DNA of 13,724 bases, taken from contig VKHC01000166.1 in assembly GCA_015143735.1 (NCBI GenBank), forward strand, positions 2,879 to 16,602, in the 5' to 3' direction. The notes beneath the pieces were generated by a model that worked only from the letters and a program-made list of their open reading frames with translations, had not been told where the DNA came from and made no database searches. The stretch's first letter is position 1; each line of letters begins with the position of its first letter. The stretch comes from Synura sp. LO234KE. Its lineage: Eukaryota > Sar > Synurophyceae > Synurales > Mallomonadaceae. Both the position numbers and the translations under genes were made by a program. Shown in pieces: positions 1 to 10,013 of this stretch.

Positions 1-620
1 CAGTTAGACACGAGTCATCGCTTGGCGCTCTTTCTGCGAGTGTTAGAGAGCTGTGTTTCTTTTATTGCCTCGTCTGGAAGCGACTCCTCTTTCGGTCGCT
101 CGGACACAGTTGGAGACGTCTCTCTCGAGACTTTTCTTCTAGAAGTCCTCCTACTCGATGGAAATACTTGGGAAGAGGTGAGTGGAGTGCACCTATGGAT
201 ATTGTAGATTACATCCGGAAGTCTTATATGTCCATGTCTGTACTGTAGATAAGATGTTCGTCTTTCGCACAAGTGCGCATATGCCATTTGCAAAGCCTGT
301 TTCTGGGAATTCAAGAGCGCATGCAAGGGGATGCATTGGCTAACGTGGCCTCTCTGTATCGGGAGGCAGTCCCTGAGTACGAAGCGTCACTCCTCCTCTC
401 CATACAAGAAAGTATGGATATACCGATCTTTCTAGACGCGTTGCGGGATTTAGCGACTGCGCAACTATCCACAAGCAGCTGGCCTCCGGGGGGGGACCTG
501 AAGACTTACTTGACTTATGTTGACTCATCACTCGACGAAGCGCCCTGGTTTCAGTCTTTACCAGCTCTACAACTTAGGCATACATACAAGACATTTCATC
601 TCCTGCGACAGTTTGTTTGA
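1..620 (+). CDS. C-terminal part of an unrecognised protein, two exons, cut by left edge
   Basis: The frame is open from base 1 to 177 (59 codons). It stops at a good donor (gtgagt at 178), and the next exon runs 249-620 and ends in TGA. The 71-nt intron 178-248 ends in ctgtag and joins the exons in phase 0, like every other intron I can place here. The visible tail is about 182 residues, helical in character and rich in Leu, Ser and acidic residues. Exon 1 reads LALFLRVLESCVSFIASS near its start, and the end reads ALQLRHTYKTFHLLRQFV. There are no membrane segments or catalytic motifs. I do not recognise the family. The tail faintly recalls the C-terminus of very large RNF213-type AAA/RING ligases, but that is an untested memory impression. 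The long open frame across a canonical intron makes coding likely. The main doubt is the exact acceptor, since AG dinucleotides downstream of 248 could also be used. Confidence 0.6.
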
Positions 621-2979
621 AAGAACACGTATTTGCGTTGAGATGAAAAGTTAATTTTTCATGAACCCTTGAAAATTATGTGCTTGATAAAACTTAAAGA
701 ATTCTTAGGTTGTTGTGATTTAGATTTAACCCTTTATTTTGTTAATATAGCTTTATGCTGGTGGTTAGTGTTGTCAAATGCTTCCGACCGGCTAGCCAGA
801 AGCTTATCTTGTTCGATAAGAAGGTCATAATTGTATCGCAAATGATCTGCCGGGAATTGAAATAGCCATCATTACACATATTGTTAATGATGCAACCAGT
901 GGAGCCAGCTAACGAGTACCTCTCCGAAGCACTTCTCGTGTGGTTCACCGAAAATCAATTGGTAATTTAGAAAGATTATAGAAATGAAGGAAAAGTCTGA
1001 CGGCGCGGCAGAGTCGTACCGTGCGTGTAGTAAAATATCTTAAAATTATAGTCACGGTGTAGAGAGACCAAAAATAGAAAATTATTATTAGCATGTTGGC
1101 AACGAAGGATCGTAAATAGAATTTCCAACGTTTTGATTTGTAAAACTTGGAAAACGAATGATGTGTAAAACGTCCCACACGAATACGGATACCCGCCTTG
1201 CGAAGAAAGGAAATGCAGCAGCTGACCTACTCACAGTGCGTGGATGCGGGGCCCCTTGTCTATCCCGGTCCTCGAGCACCTGCTTGATCTATCCTGCACC
1301 GCGTCAGCGCTCCCCCAAACCTCGCCCTCCTCGTCGGTCCTCGGCCTTCGCCCTTCTGCGTCACACTCGAGGCGAGCGGGGGTCTCCCCGTCGAGACCCA
1401 TCCGTGTAATAAATCACCAACCGCTGTAGCGACCACTATAGCGGTTGCTATAGCGGGTGTACTTACGTACGAAGAGAGAACCGCTGTACGCGGTAGATTG
1501 TTACACAGATGCCCTCGCTTATCCCCGTCGGGCAAGAGACAGCCTCCCCTCTGGCGTGCGTTCTTTCTGCGATTAGTAATGCGTTCTCGTCCTGCCAGTG
1601 CCTGTCACCCGCCCATGTGTGAATACTATGGGGACCTAGTTGTTGGCGACTAGAGGTTCTATCCCCCGAGTGCATTCGCTCGGTTCCCTCTACTCGGTAA
1701 CGGGACTTGCCCCTTGGTTCATAGAGGGTGGTTTTTATGGCGTCCTCCTATTCGGTGTGATTTTTGTCAGAATGTAACTCGACCTCATAATTAATTATTC
1801 GATTTTGCCGCAAATGGCACCGAAGCAAAAATTGGATGACGTCATCATGGTAGCAGAACGCGAAATCAACTACAATAGGAAGCTTTTCAGTAATCAAACC
1901 CAAACACACTAACTGATATTTGATTGTTTCTAGAAATTTCTGGAAAATTACATTACAATGGAAATTGTAATAATACGAGACCGGAGCCTACTTGGCAGAA
2001 GACGGTACCAAGAATCCAAAAGGAAATGATATTCGTCCGCCTCCAAGAAATTTAGAGTATTATGCGTTCTCGTTCTCCGCACTTGAATTCTTCTTGCGCT
2101 GACCAGAGGTTGCAAATATTAAATCCGCCGCGGAAATTCAATTAATGCTTGATTATACAATTAGTCTACGCTAGGATTCAATATCCTCACGGTGACAAGC
2201 ACGTTTTAGTTGCAGTAGTTTTTCAAATCTGCAGAGCTTCAAAATGATAAATTTATGTTTAGCTTCAAAACGACGAAACAAGCGTTAAGCGAAGATCTTT
2301 CTTATAACCGCAATTAAAAACTTTAATTGAACAAGAACTTTTATTGTTCACTAACCAGGGACCAGACAAACCGATTACTGTCTAGAAAAAAAATTCCAAC
2401 GGAGTGGTGCCTTTGTTTTACTGAGATTCTTGAAGCTTAGGTCATTGTATCCTCGATTGGTCTTCAGCTACTCACCCGGAGAATTGACTTTACATACCTC
2501 GACCTAGAAACAAAGAGATACTCTTTCCACTAAAAGTACGATTTTGTAAGAAACGGCAAGCTATAACTACAGACGAAGTTTGGTATCTCCAAGAGGGGAG
2601 AGCAAGAGACTTTCAGCGATGGGACGCATTTAGTACTGAATACCTATGGAGGGTCGAATCGTGACAGCCAGGGCATAATCCAAAACCACGAAAGCGCTCA
2701 GAGCTCGTCTGTTAAAAAAAGGGATTCTACCACAGAGACCGTTTTGAATGAAGCCATACTAACGCGGATTGTCTGCAAGAAGGACAGGGGAGGACGGGGC
2801 AGTGTTGGTAGACCAAATGTAGCGCTGGCTTTGCTTTTCTAATAAATCCTTTCTTATCAGTTCCTAGTACCACTGCGCAAGTATACCAGCGCTTAGGAAA
2901 GGGTTCACATATTTTCAACAAATACACTAAAGCTAGTACTCTTCCTACGCACTACTCGTCGGTTTAAGAATTACTCTTT

Positions 2980-3022
2980 TTCCGAATTTCAAGACTTATT
3001 TCTTTCCGAATTTCAAGACTTT
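2980..3022. repeat. Two-copy short direct repeat, 24-bp period
   Basis: The 18-mer ttccgaatttcaagactt occurs at 2980-2997 and again from 3004, separated by six bases. The two copies match exactly over 18 bases. It lies in non-coding DNA and looks like a local slippage duplication. Confidence 0.75.
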
Positions 3023-3507
3023 TTCCAAAAAACTGTACCCTCTGTGCTTCAGATACTAAGAAACTCTACGAAGTGAATTCCTTAGAAAACTCTCTAGAGT
3101 TTATTCTCCCTTCGAACCACTCTATAGAATAATTATATAAAAAGCTCCGTTGAAGTTTTTCTATATAGTACCGTTCTGTTGAGCACCGTCCTGAAGTTGC
3201 ATTTTTGCAATCAGAGCACGTGGACCGTACTTAGAATCCTCTATTTACAGTCACTCTATTTAAGGCCATTCCTCTACACTAACTGTAAAAAAGTAGATTT
3301 TCACCGCGCTTGTGCTTTAGGGTAATGTTTAGGACATTTTCAATGCCCCCAAACAGCGGTTCAACAGAAGGAATTTAAAAAAGTAAGCAAAAGCACCAAA
3401 GCGAATGTAAGCGTAGGAAAACAAGTAATAGAATCAATCCACCGATGAGGGAAATTCCCTCCGCGTGATGGGTTAGAGTGCCGCGATATTCCCAACCAAC
3501 GGGAAGT

Positions 3508-3600
3508 GGAGGATGGGGTCATCAGGTAAGGAGAGGGTATAGGGATACGAGGAGGATGGGGGGAGGTCATAAGGTGAGGTGAGGGTATAGGCGTCCGAGA
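3508..3600. repeat. Degenerate tandem duplication, about 45-50 bp unit, purine-rich
   Basis: Two diverged copies lie head to tail. Both contain gaggatgggg, a ggtcat or gtcat core, a GGT/GAG-rich stretch, gagggtatagg and a final cgag. The + strand is strongly purine-rich. There is no coding evidence on either strand. Confidence 0.6.
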
Positions 3601-4661
3601 GGGAGTGGAAGTGTAGGATATGGTTTAATGTTACTAATAGTCAAGCCATCAAGTCTCTATAAATCCTTAATTTTGCTAGGAGGATGTATCGTTGACGCAG
3701 TGGGTGTTGCGTCTTTGATGGCTCCTGATCGTTTAGATCTTGTACCAAGTAGATAAATACTTGGGCACTAGGCGCATCGCTGGATTAACTGGACGCCATC
3801 GAGCATTGCTGGAGCTGATTACATATACCATCAACAAATTCTTAAAAAATAAGAGCGCCCATCTCAAAATTCTTGTCGTTGAAAGTTCCCTCCCGCTTAA
3901 AGCCCTGGCCAAAATATTAAGTCTTCACTTAGCATATAAAAATAATATATGATAAACATTTTATTTAGAAATGCTTCAAAATCGGAGTAAGATTGGGACA
4001 AGTACGCCAAATACTGAAAAACTAATAATACTTCCCGACCAATCTTGCGTAAATTGATTTCACAAATTGAATTATTTAACACTCTTTTAAGGATCAATTT
4101 GAAGCGAAAAATAAACTATGAGAGACCGACCGTAAGCGTTTACGAGCATATGAAAATTATGCAGACAAAAATAGATTCCGTTTACCAACTTACATTAACA
4201 CTTTTTAATTGATAGTGTCTTCTAGAACAAGCAATTGAAATGGACGTCGACGGTTGTTAAAACGGTTTTGTCGGAAAAAGGGACTAACAATGAGGAATGG
4301 AAATAAAAACACCATCGATGAAGCTTTCTGCTATTCTGACTTGATTGCTCAGGAGCGCTTCGGACAAGTTCCATTTCTTCATTAGCTAGCACGCAGCAGA
4401 CACAACACAAGGCCCGAAATATCGCGTAAGTAGTGTTGTAAATTAGTTTCGCACCGAAAAACTTCCTGCGTTCATCGCAGTGCAACCTGCTTACCAGAAG
4501 TAAAATTATGACAAATCGTGGAACTGACAAGTTCTGATCAGTTCGTTTGGTTACAACTTTAACGTTCACAAATTTGAGTAGTTCAAAATATTATCTTGGC
4601 TCAGCAGTTTCATTTTTAATTTTTATATCAATTTGATTTGGTCAATACCCTTTTTCTGTTT

Positions 4662-4796
4662 ATGAATAAGTCGGACATGTCGGTGACACAAATATTAATA
4701 AAAGAACGAGAGGAATTAAAGGAGAGGATTATTGAAATTGAACGATTGTTGAATGATGCTGGGGTCGATTTTAAAAACTTATCGGTAATCCCCGAG
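4662..4796 (+). other. Exon 1: N-terminal helical segment
   Basis: This exon encodes 45 residues from ATG 4662, with a second in-frame ATG at 4677. The stretch ILIKEREELKERIIEIERLL is strongly charged and amphipathic, as in a short coiled coil. It ends after a Glu codon at the donor gtgagc. The 55-nt intron 4797-4851 ends in aaaaaagcag and joins in phase 0 to the frame of the long exon. The stronger-looking ctgcag acceptor ending at 4906 would put the reading out of frame, so I chose the earlier one. Reading through without splicing instead gives a short dead-end frame that stops at 4970. An alternative is that translation of the long exon starts at a later internal Met and exon 1 is not used. 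Confidence 0.65.
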
Positions 4797-7700
4797 GTGA
4801 GCAAACGGTTCCTTGTGTATGTTAAAAATTTCTGTAAGCTTAAAAAAGCAGGACGACAATTATCGAATAAAAACGAAAGTAAAGAGAAAATTCTTACCCC
4901 CTGCAGGATTTTGGTGGTGCGGATCCAAGGTCCCAGCGTTTCGCAAGCCTTTCCAACGTTATTGGCTTAAGATTAACGACGAAAAGGAGGACAGGCTTCT
5001 TATTCTCCAGGCTGCTTATATTGACCGATATGGAGACGTGTGTCCTCGTTTAGCAGCTGGAGATAAATCAAAATTCAGCACATATTGTTACGGAAACGGC
5101 GAGTATTTGCACGCCTCCTGGATTGCAATCAAAGAGAAATTAATTGCTTCAAAAAATATTTCAACTCTCCCTTGTGTAGAGGTTTTCCGCAAATGGCCGG
5201 TTGATATTCGCCACTATCAGCCATGCTATCAAATGAGTGATGCGAATGTACGTAAGCTAGGAGAGCGATTGAGAAGAAACGAGTCCTTGACTATCTTCTT
5301 GTCGAGCCCATTTAATGGCGCAAATGGCGAGCGCATTTGTTTCATGAAAACCGTTCTTCCTTCCCTTACCAAGTTGTGCAACGCAAAGAATATTTACATA
5401 TCAGTGGTCGACATGCGATGGGGAATCACGGATGAAATGAGTGGCAGACATGAGACTGTCCGCACCTGTCTCTCCGCCATCGACAAGTCCGATATCTTTT
5501 TGGGTTATTTTGGTGCGCGCTACGGCTCGTCGAATTACAGTACATTACCAGGTCCTAATGGCCGTACTTGGATAGACGAGGATGTGGAGTATGCGGCAGG
5601 CTTCCCTCAGTTTAGCTATATCAAGGACTATGGCGATCGCTCGATTACAGAGATGGAGTTCTTGCATGCCATTACACACGATAAGAATTATGAGAAGCCA
5701 GATAAACCCGTATCCTTTGTGTTTTACCGGGACCCTCGATACGACGAACAAATCTATAACAAATCCAGATTAGCCGAGGATCAAGCGAAAGGAGACGAGG
5801 ACTACGGTCATGCTGGAGGAAGTGGTTTGGACCCGAGTGTTTGGTACGTTGCCGAGAAGGACAGTGCGGGTCCACTGCAGAGGTTAAAGGATGAGACCAA
5901 AGCCATAGCATCTCTCCCTGGGAAATACATCAGTGTGTTTCACCACTACCCGAACCCACAGTTGGGAGCGAGTTTGATGCAAGCCTGCTGTGAGTCGCTC
6001 TTACGAGAGGCGTTGAAGATGATCCCGGACACTGCCGAGGGGAAGAGCCAGACCTACAGTACCCACTCTGCCTTCGCGCGGTCCCGCCTGAAACTAACAG
6101 TTGATTTCGACGTTGAGATGAAGGTGCAGGTCCAGGAATTTGTGCGTCAGGGTCTCGGGTCCGGTTTTCTGCTGGTGTCCGGAGAGAGTGGTGGAGGGAA
6201 AAGCACGTTTATGGCGGACCTGGTGATGAACGGGGTTCAACGGTTGGGGGCGGAGGTAGTGTTTTACTTCGCGGGCTGTACCTCTGAGAGCTGCTCTCTG
6301 TCCGATATGCTCCACTCGATCTACTCCGAGACGGTCCGTGTCCTCCGGCCCTTGTCACCCGAGGGTTCCCCGCTGCTCCCAGATGAGAATAAGGTGCAGT
6401 TACTTGACCTGTGGCCAACCATCAATGAACTGTACAGTCGAGCTGCCCTTGTGGACCGACTACCCGCCCTAGTGATTGTCCTGGACGCTGTCAATGAGCT
6501 ACGGGAGGAGCCCTATGAAGAGGAGTCTGCGGACCTGCCGAGCGATGTCAAGTGGCTGCCTATGACCTTCCCCCCAAGTATAAGGGTGGTTATCAGCTGC
6601 CTACCTAAGTGTTGCATGTACACCGAGCTCGTTAAGCGAACGAGTACGGCCCATATCGTTACATTAGAGCCCTTAACTATTGAAAAGCGAAAGCAGATGG
6701 TGGAGACAACCTTGGGACTATCATTTAAAGCGGTGGACGCGAGAATCATGTCGGCACTGTGGGAGTCTCCTCAGTGTGCCAATCCCATGTTTATTACCTT
6801 AGCATTGAACTTCCTCATCTCTCACGGCTCCCATAGTTATCTAAAAACTAAGGGTGTAATGGAAGTACTGGCCGCGCGTGATGTACCGGATCTGCTTCAG
6901 CTGATCCTGTCGAAAATAACGGAATCGTATTCTGGTGCTGTGGGAGAGGGGAGCACGGTGGATGTGATAGAATACGTACTGTGTGCGGTGTGTTGCAGTC
7001 GTGTGGGACTGACGGGTGTCGAACTGGTACAGTACCTTTGTCAGGAGCAGCGCAGAGCGGACGGAGGGCAGCGTCCCGAGCATATTGACTCTACCAAGTG
7101 GGTGCAGCTGGAGATGCTCCTGCACCTGTTCATCAGTCCGCGGAGGGGCCTTTTCAACATGACTCATGATTTCGTGAGACAGGCTGTGGAGCGGAAGTAC
7201 TTTGGGGTGGGGCGTACATTGGCTGGGTTAGAAAATGAATGGCGCTCTGCCCGTGATAATAGGGAGTCAACTGCCGATGAAATTGCAGATCTCAGATTGA
7301 AGTTAGAGAATGCCAGGGAAGTTATGAAGTCTCACCACAAGAGGCTGGCGCTGTTCTTCCAGATCCTGGCGTACTCGGGCTCGGGCGGTGACCGTTTCAA
7401 GAAGGAAGGAGGAGACGCGGTTCAACGCCGTCCCTCCGAGGAGGCGAGGTTCCACCAGAAGCAGGCGGGTCTGCGGCCCAGTGTAACTGTGGCGGTCCGA
7501 GTCCGGCCTCTGGTCAACCCCAAAACTGATACCCAGGTTTCAACTTCGGTGAAGTCGTGTATGACAGTACGTGATCGTAAACTGTATGTGGTGGAGCGGC
7601 AAGTCCCAGGTGCGGCGCTGGATGACCCGGACAGACAGCATAGAGGTCTCGCTGTGGATGCGTATGACTTTGACTATGTCCTGGACAGCAGTGATCCATC

Positions 7701-9951
7701 TGAGACCAAAACCTACGCATCCCAGTCCCGCGTCTACAAGTGTCTAGGAGTGGACCTAGTGTCTGATTTCATAGAGGGGACGAATGTAACGGTCATCGCC
7801 TACGGACAGACGTCCTCTGGGAAATCCTACACGATGTTTGGGCCATCGGATGACCCGGGTCTTATTCCACGCACTGTCCGAGAACTGCTGACTCATCTCA
7901 CGGATATGCAGGCAGAGGGGTGGACGTGGAAGGCCTCCTGCACCATGGTGGAGGTGTACAAGGATATCGCCTATGATTTGCTGGACTATGCCGCTGCAGT
8001 CAGAAGGGGGGAAGAGAATAACGAGAGGGAGGTAGTGGACATACAGTGTACCCGTCCTGAACCTGAAGGTATATCTGAAGGAGAGGCTTTGAATATAGAG
8101 GCTATCACATTCGGTGATATTGCGGCCATGTCCATTAGTTCCGTCACTGGGATGGGTGTGACTGGTGCTCCACGTAAGACAGTGGCCTTGTCCACTAGCT
8201 GGAGGGGTGCATTGGTAGAGCCGGTAGAGACCTCTGCTGATATTGATCGCCTGTTGGAGCTAGGGACGTCTGTGCGCACCACTGTGGCCACTGGGATGAA
8301 CGACACGTCTTCTCGTTCCCACTGCATCTTTACAGTGTACCTCGAGATGCAGTCCAGTGTCACAGGGGAGAGCCGCAACAGTAAGATGCACCTGGTGGAT
8401 CTCGCAGGCAGTGAACGAGTGGCGAGGGCTGGCATCGTCCATATCAAGGAATCCATATCCATTAACACCAGTCTGTCCGCCCTCAACGCGTGCATTCGAG
8501 CGCTGAGCGATCCCTCTGTCGACTTCGTGCCTTTCCGCCGCTCCACCCTCACCTGGTTCCTTCAAGACAGTCTGGGTGGCTCGGCGAAGACCGTTTTTCT
8601 CGCCACTGTCAGTCCGGACCCTATCAATCGGATCGAATCCCAGAGCACTCTCAAGTATGCTACCTTTGCCAAGCAGATGGCTGTGACTAAAGACGAGGCC
8701 CGTCGGATAAAAGAGGAAATGAAACTGGAGGGCACGTCCATTACGGTAGGGAATAGTCTGTCGTACTATTTGCAGACACACTCCCCGTTACGTTGATGTC
8801 ACCTTATATCCTTCGAATAGGAATACAACATGTCGTACCCAGTGTAGATGCGATGCTCCCAGTTATGTTGATCTCAACTTATATTTTCTTAGATAATATA
8901 GCCTGTCGGGCCATGTTTAGATGAGGCACTCCCCGTTACATTGATGTTACCTTACATCCCTCATATAGGAACATAGCCTTCGACACTTCCAGTTACGTTG
9001 ATATCACCTTATATCTTTTGTGTAGGTATATAGCCTATCGTACCCTGTGTAGATGAGACATTTCCCGTTATATTGATGTCACCTTATATCTTTTGTATAG
9101 GTATATAGCCTATCGTACCCTGTGTACACGAGACACTCCCCGTTACATTGTCGTTACTTTATCCATTTTATCCCGGAGCAGGGGGAGGAAGTGTTTCTCG
9201 AGTATGTCAAGGAAGGCAGTGTGAAGCAGGTGGCGGAGGCCCTTCGCCGTAATCCAGATCTCATTCACGCCATAGACGAGCTGGTGACGAGTGATATGTT
9301 CATCAAGTGTGCATATATGTCCTTATTCTATATACTTTAGTGGCAGCGGTGTTAACGTTCCGGCGATGTGTAAATTGTCTAGGAGAAGGGGCAAACGGCT
9401 CTTAGTATGTCCTCTTGCGAAGGGCATATTTCCATAGTGGAACTGCTCTTGGACAACGGGGCGGATATCCACGATGAGGACCATGTGCGAGAGCGAGAGT
9501 GACCTCGTCACAGTTATGCTTACGGTTGAGTTGTGTCATAATTGGTGCAATACTCTGAGATCCATTTTTATCGTGCTCTAATACTGATCAATTCATATTG
9601 CCTTATTCCTTACGCGTTTATTATTTATATAATCATCATTCTCCTTGATACTGTATATGACTTTTATTATTGTCATTCTCTATCTAAAATCATATTACTT
9701 TCATTCCCCTTCTTACTGTATATTATATATTTTATAATCATTCACCTCTTCACAATGTAATTATTTTTATTGTTTTCGTTATCCTTACTATTATTATCCT
9801 CCTCCTTACTCTATTTTTTTTAATGTTACGGTCGTCTCTTTACCCCATTATTATTTGTATTATCATTTTCCTCGTATTATATTATAAAGTTTATTTTTCT
9901 TATTCTCTACCGCACTATATTTTTCTTACTAGAATCGTTCCCTTCGTTGCT

Positions 9952-10013
<62 letters not shown>

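Larger units (their letters stand above)
621..4661. other. Long stretch without a supportable gene
   Basis: About 4 kb separate the stop at 618-620 from the start of the large gene. The open frames here are short, mostly lack an ATG, show no motif, and do not join through plausible introns. A patch at about 1150-1760 is richer in G+C and C-runs than its AT-rich surroundings. Around 1419-1446 there is an imperfect inverted repeat (aaccgctgtag / ctatagcggtt). Two small direct repeats are listed separately. I found no tRNA, 5S rRNA or U6 signature by eye. Decayed mobile DNA, a divergent single-exon gene or distal promoter sequence are all possible. I see no convincing core promoter for the downstream gene, only AT-rich DNA such as tttttatatcaa just upstream of it. 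Confidence 0.5.
4852..8745 (+). other. Exon 2: long exon with DUF4062, NACHT and kinesin motor
   Basis: The exon encodes 1298 residues without a stop and carries every enzymatic domain of the gene. The NACHT and the kinesin lie in one continuous open frame, so their fusion does not depend on any splice prediction. I end it at 8745 (ACG then gtaggg). The 16 codons that follow up to TGA 8794-8796 run into a 75-bp minisatellite and resemble nothing. Joining to 9182 keeps the frame and leads straight into ankyrin sequence. Third positions are G/C-rich through the middle of the exon and more AT-rich near its start. Confidence 0.9.

Noticed and set aside
1158-1535. Overlapping Pro/Arg/Ser-rich frames in the GC-rich patch
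   Set aside because: Their composition follows from C-rich DNA. Frames are open on both strands at once and no motif is seen.
2640-2680. Possible tRNA B-box at gggtcgaatcg
   Set aside because: There is no matching A-box or cloverleaf stems around it.
3740-3952. A 70-codon + frame as a small gene
   Set aside because: It has no ATG, no motif and no neighbouring exon, and sits in AT-rich intergenic DNA.
4222-4569. A 115-codon minus-strand frame upstream of the fusion gene
   Set aside because: It opens with GTG, not ATG, has an unremarkable Cys/Leu-rich composition and no family resemblance. Chance openness is the simpler reading.
4797-4906. Alternative intron ending at the stronger-looking ctgcag (4906)
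   Set aside because: It would join exon 1 to a frame different from the 1298-codon exon.
4852-4970. Unspliced continuation of the first exon's frame as a separate 100-residue protein
   Set aside because: Beyond 4796 it loses protein character and overlaps the real frame of the long exon. A 55-nt phase-0 intron explains it better.
7986-8781. Long minus-strand frames of 173-188 codons opposite the kinesin motor
   Set aside because: They are shadows of the motor coding strand. They have no recognisable motif, while the + frame has every kinesin motif.
8746-8796. The last 16 codons of the long frame, with stop at 8794-8796, as the true end of the kinesin protein
   Set aside because: They follow a GT donor in phase 0, run into minisatellite DNA and resemble nothing, while splicing to 9182 gives ankyrin sequence in frame. 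Kept only as a possible retained-intron form.
8781-9162. CRISPR-like array
   Set aside because: The repeats are contiguous 75-bp units with no unique spacers, inside an intron of a eukaryotic gene.
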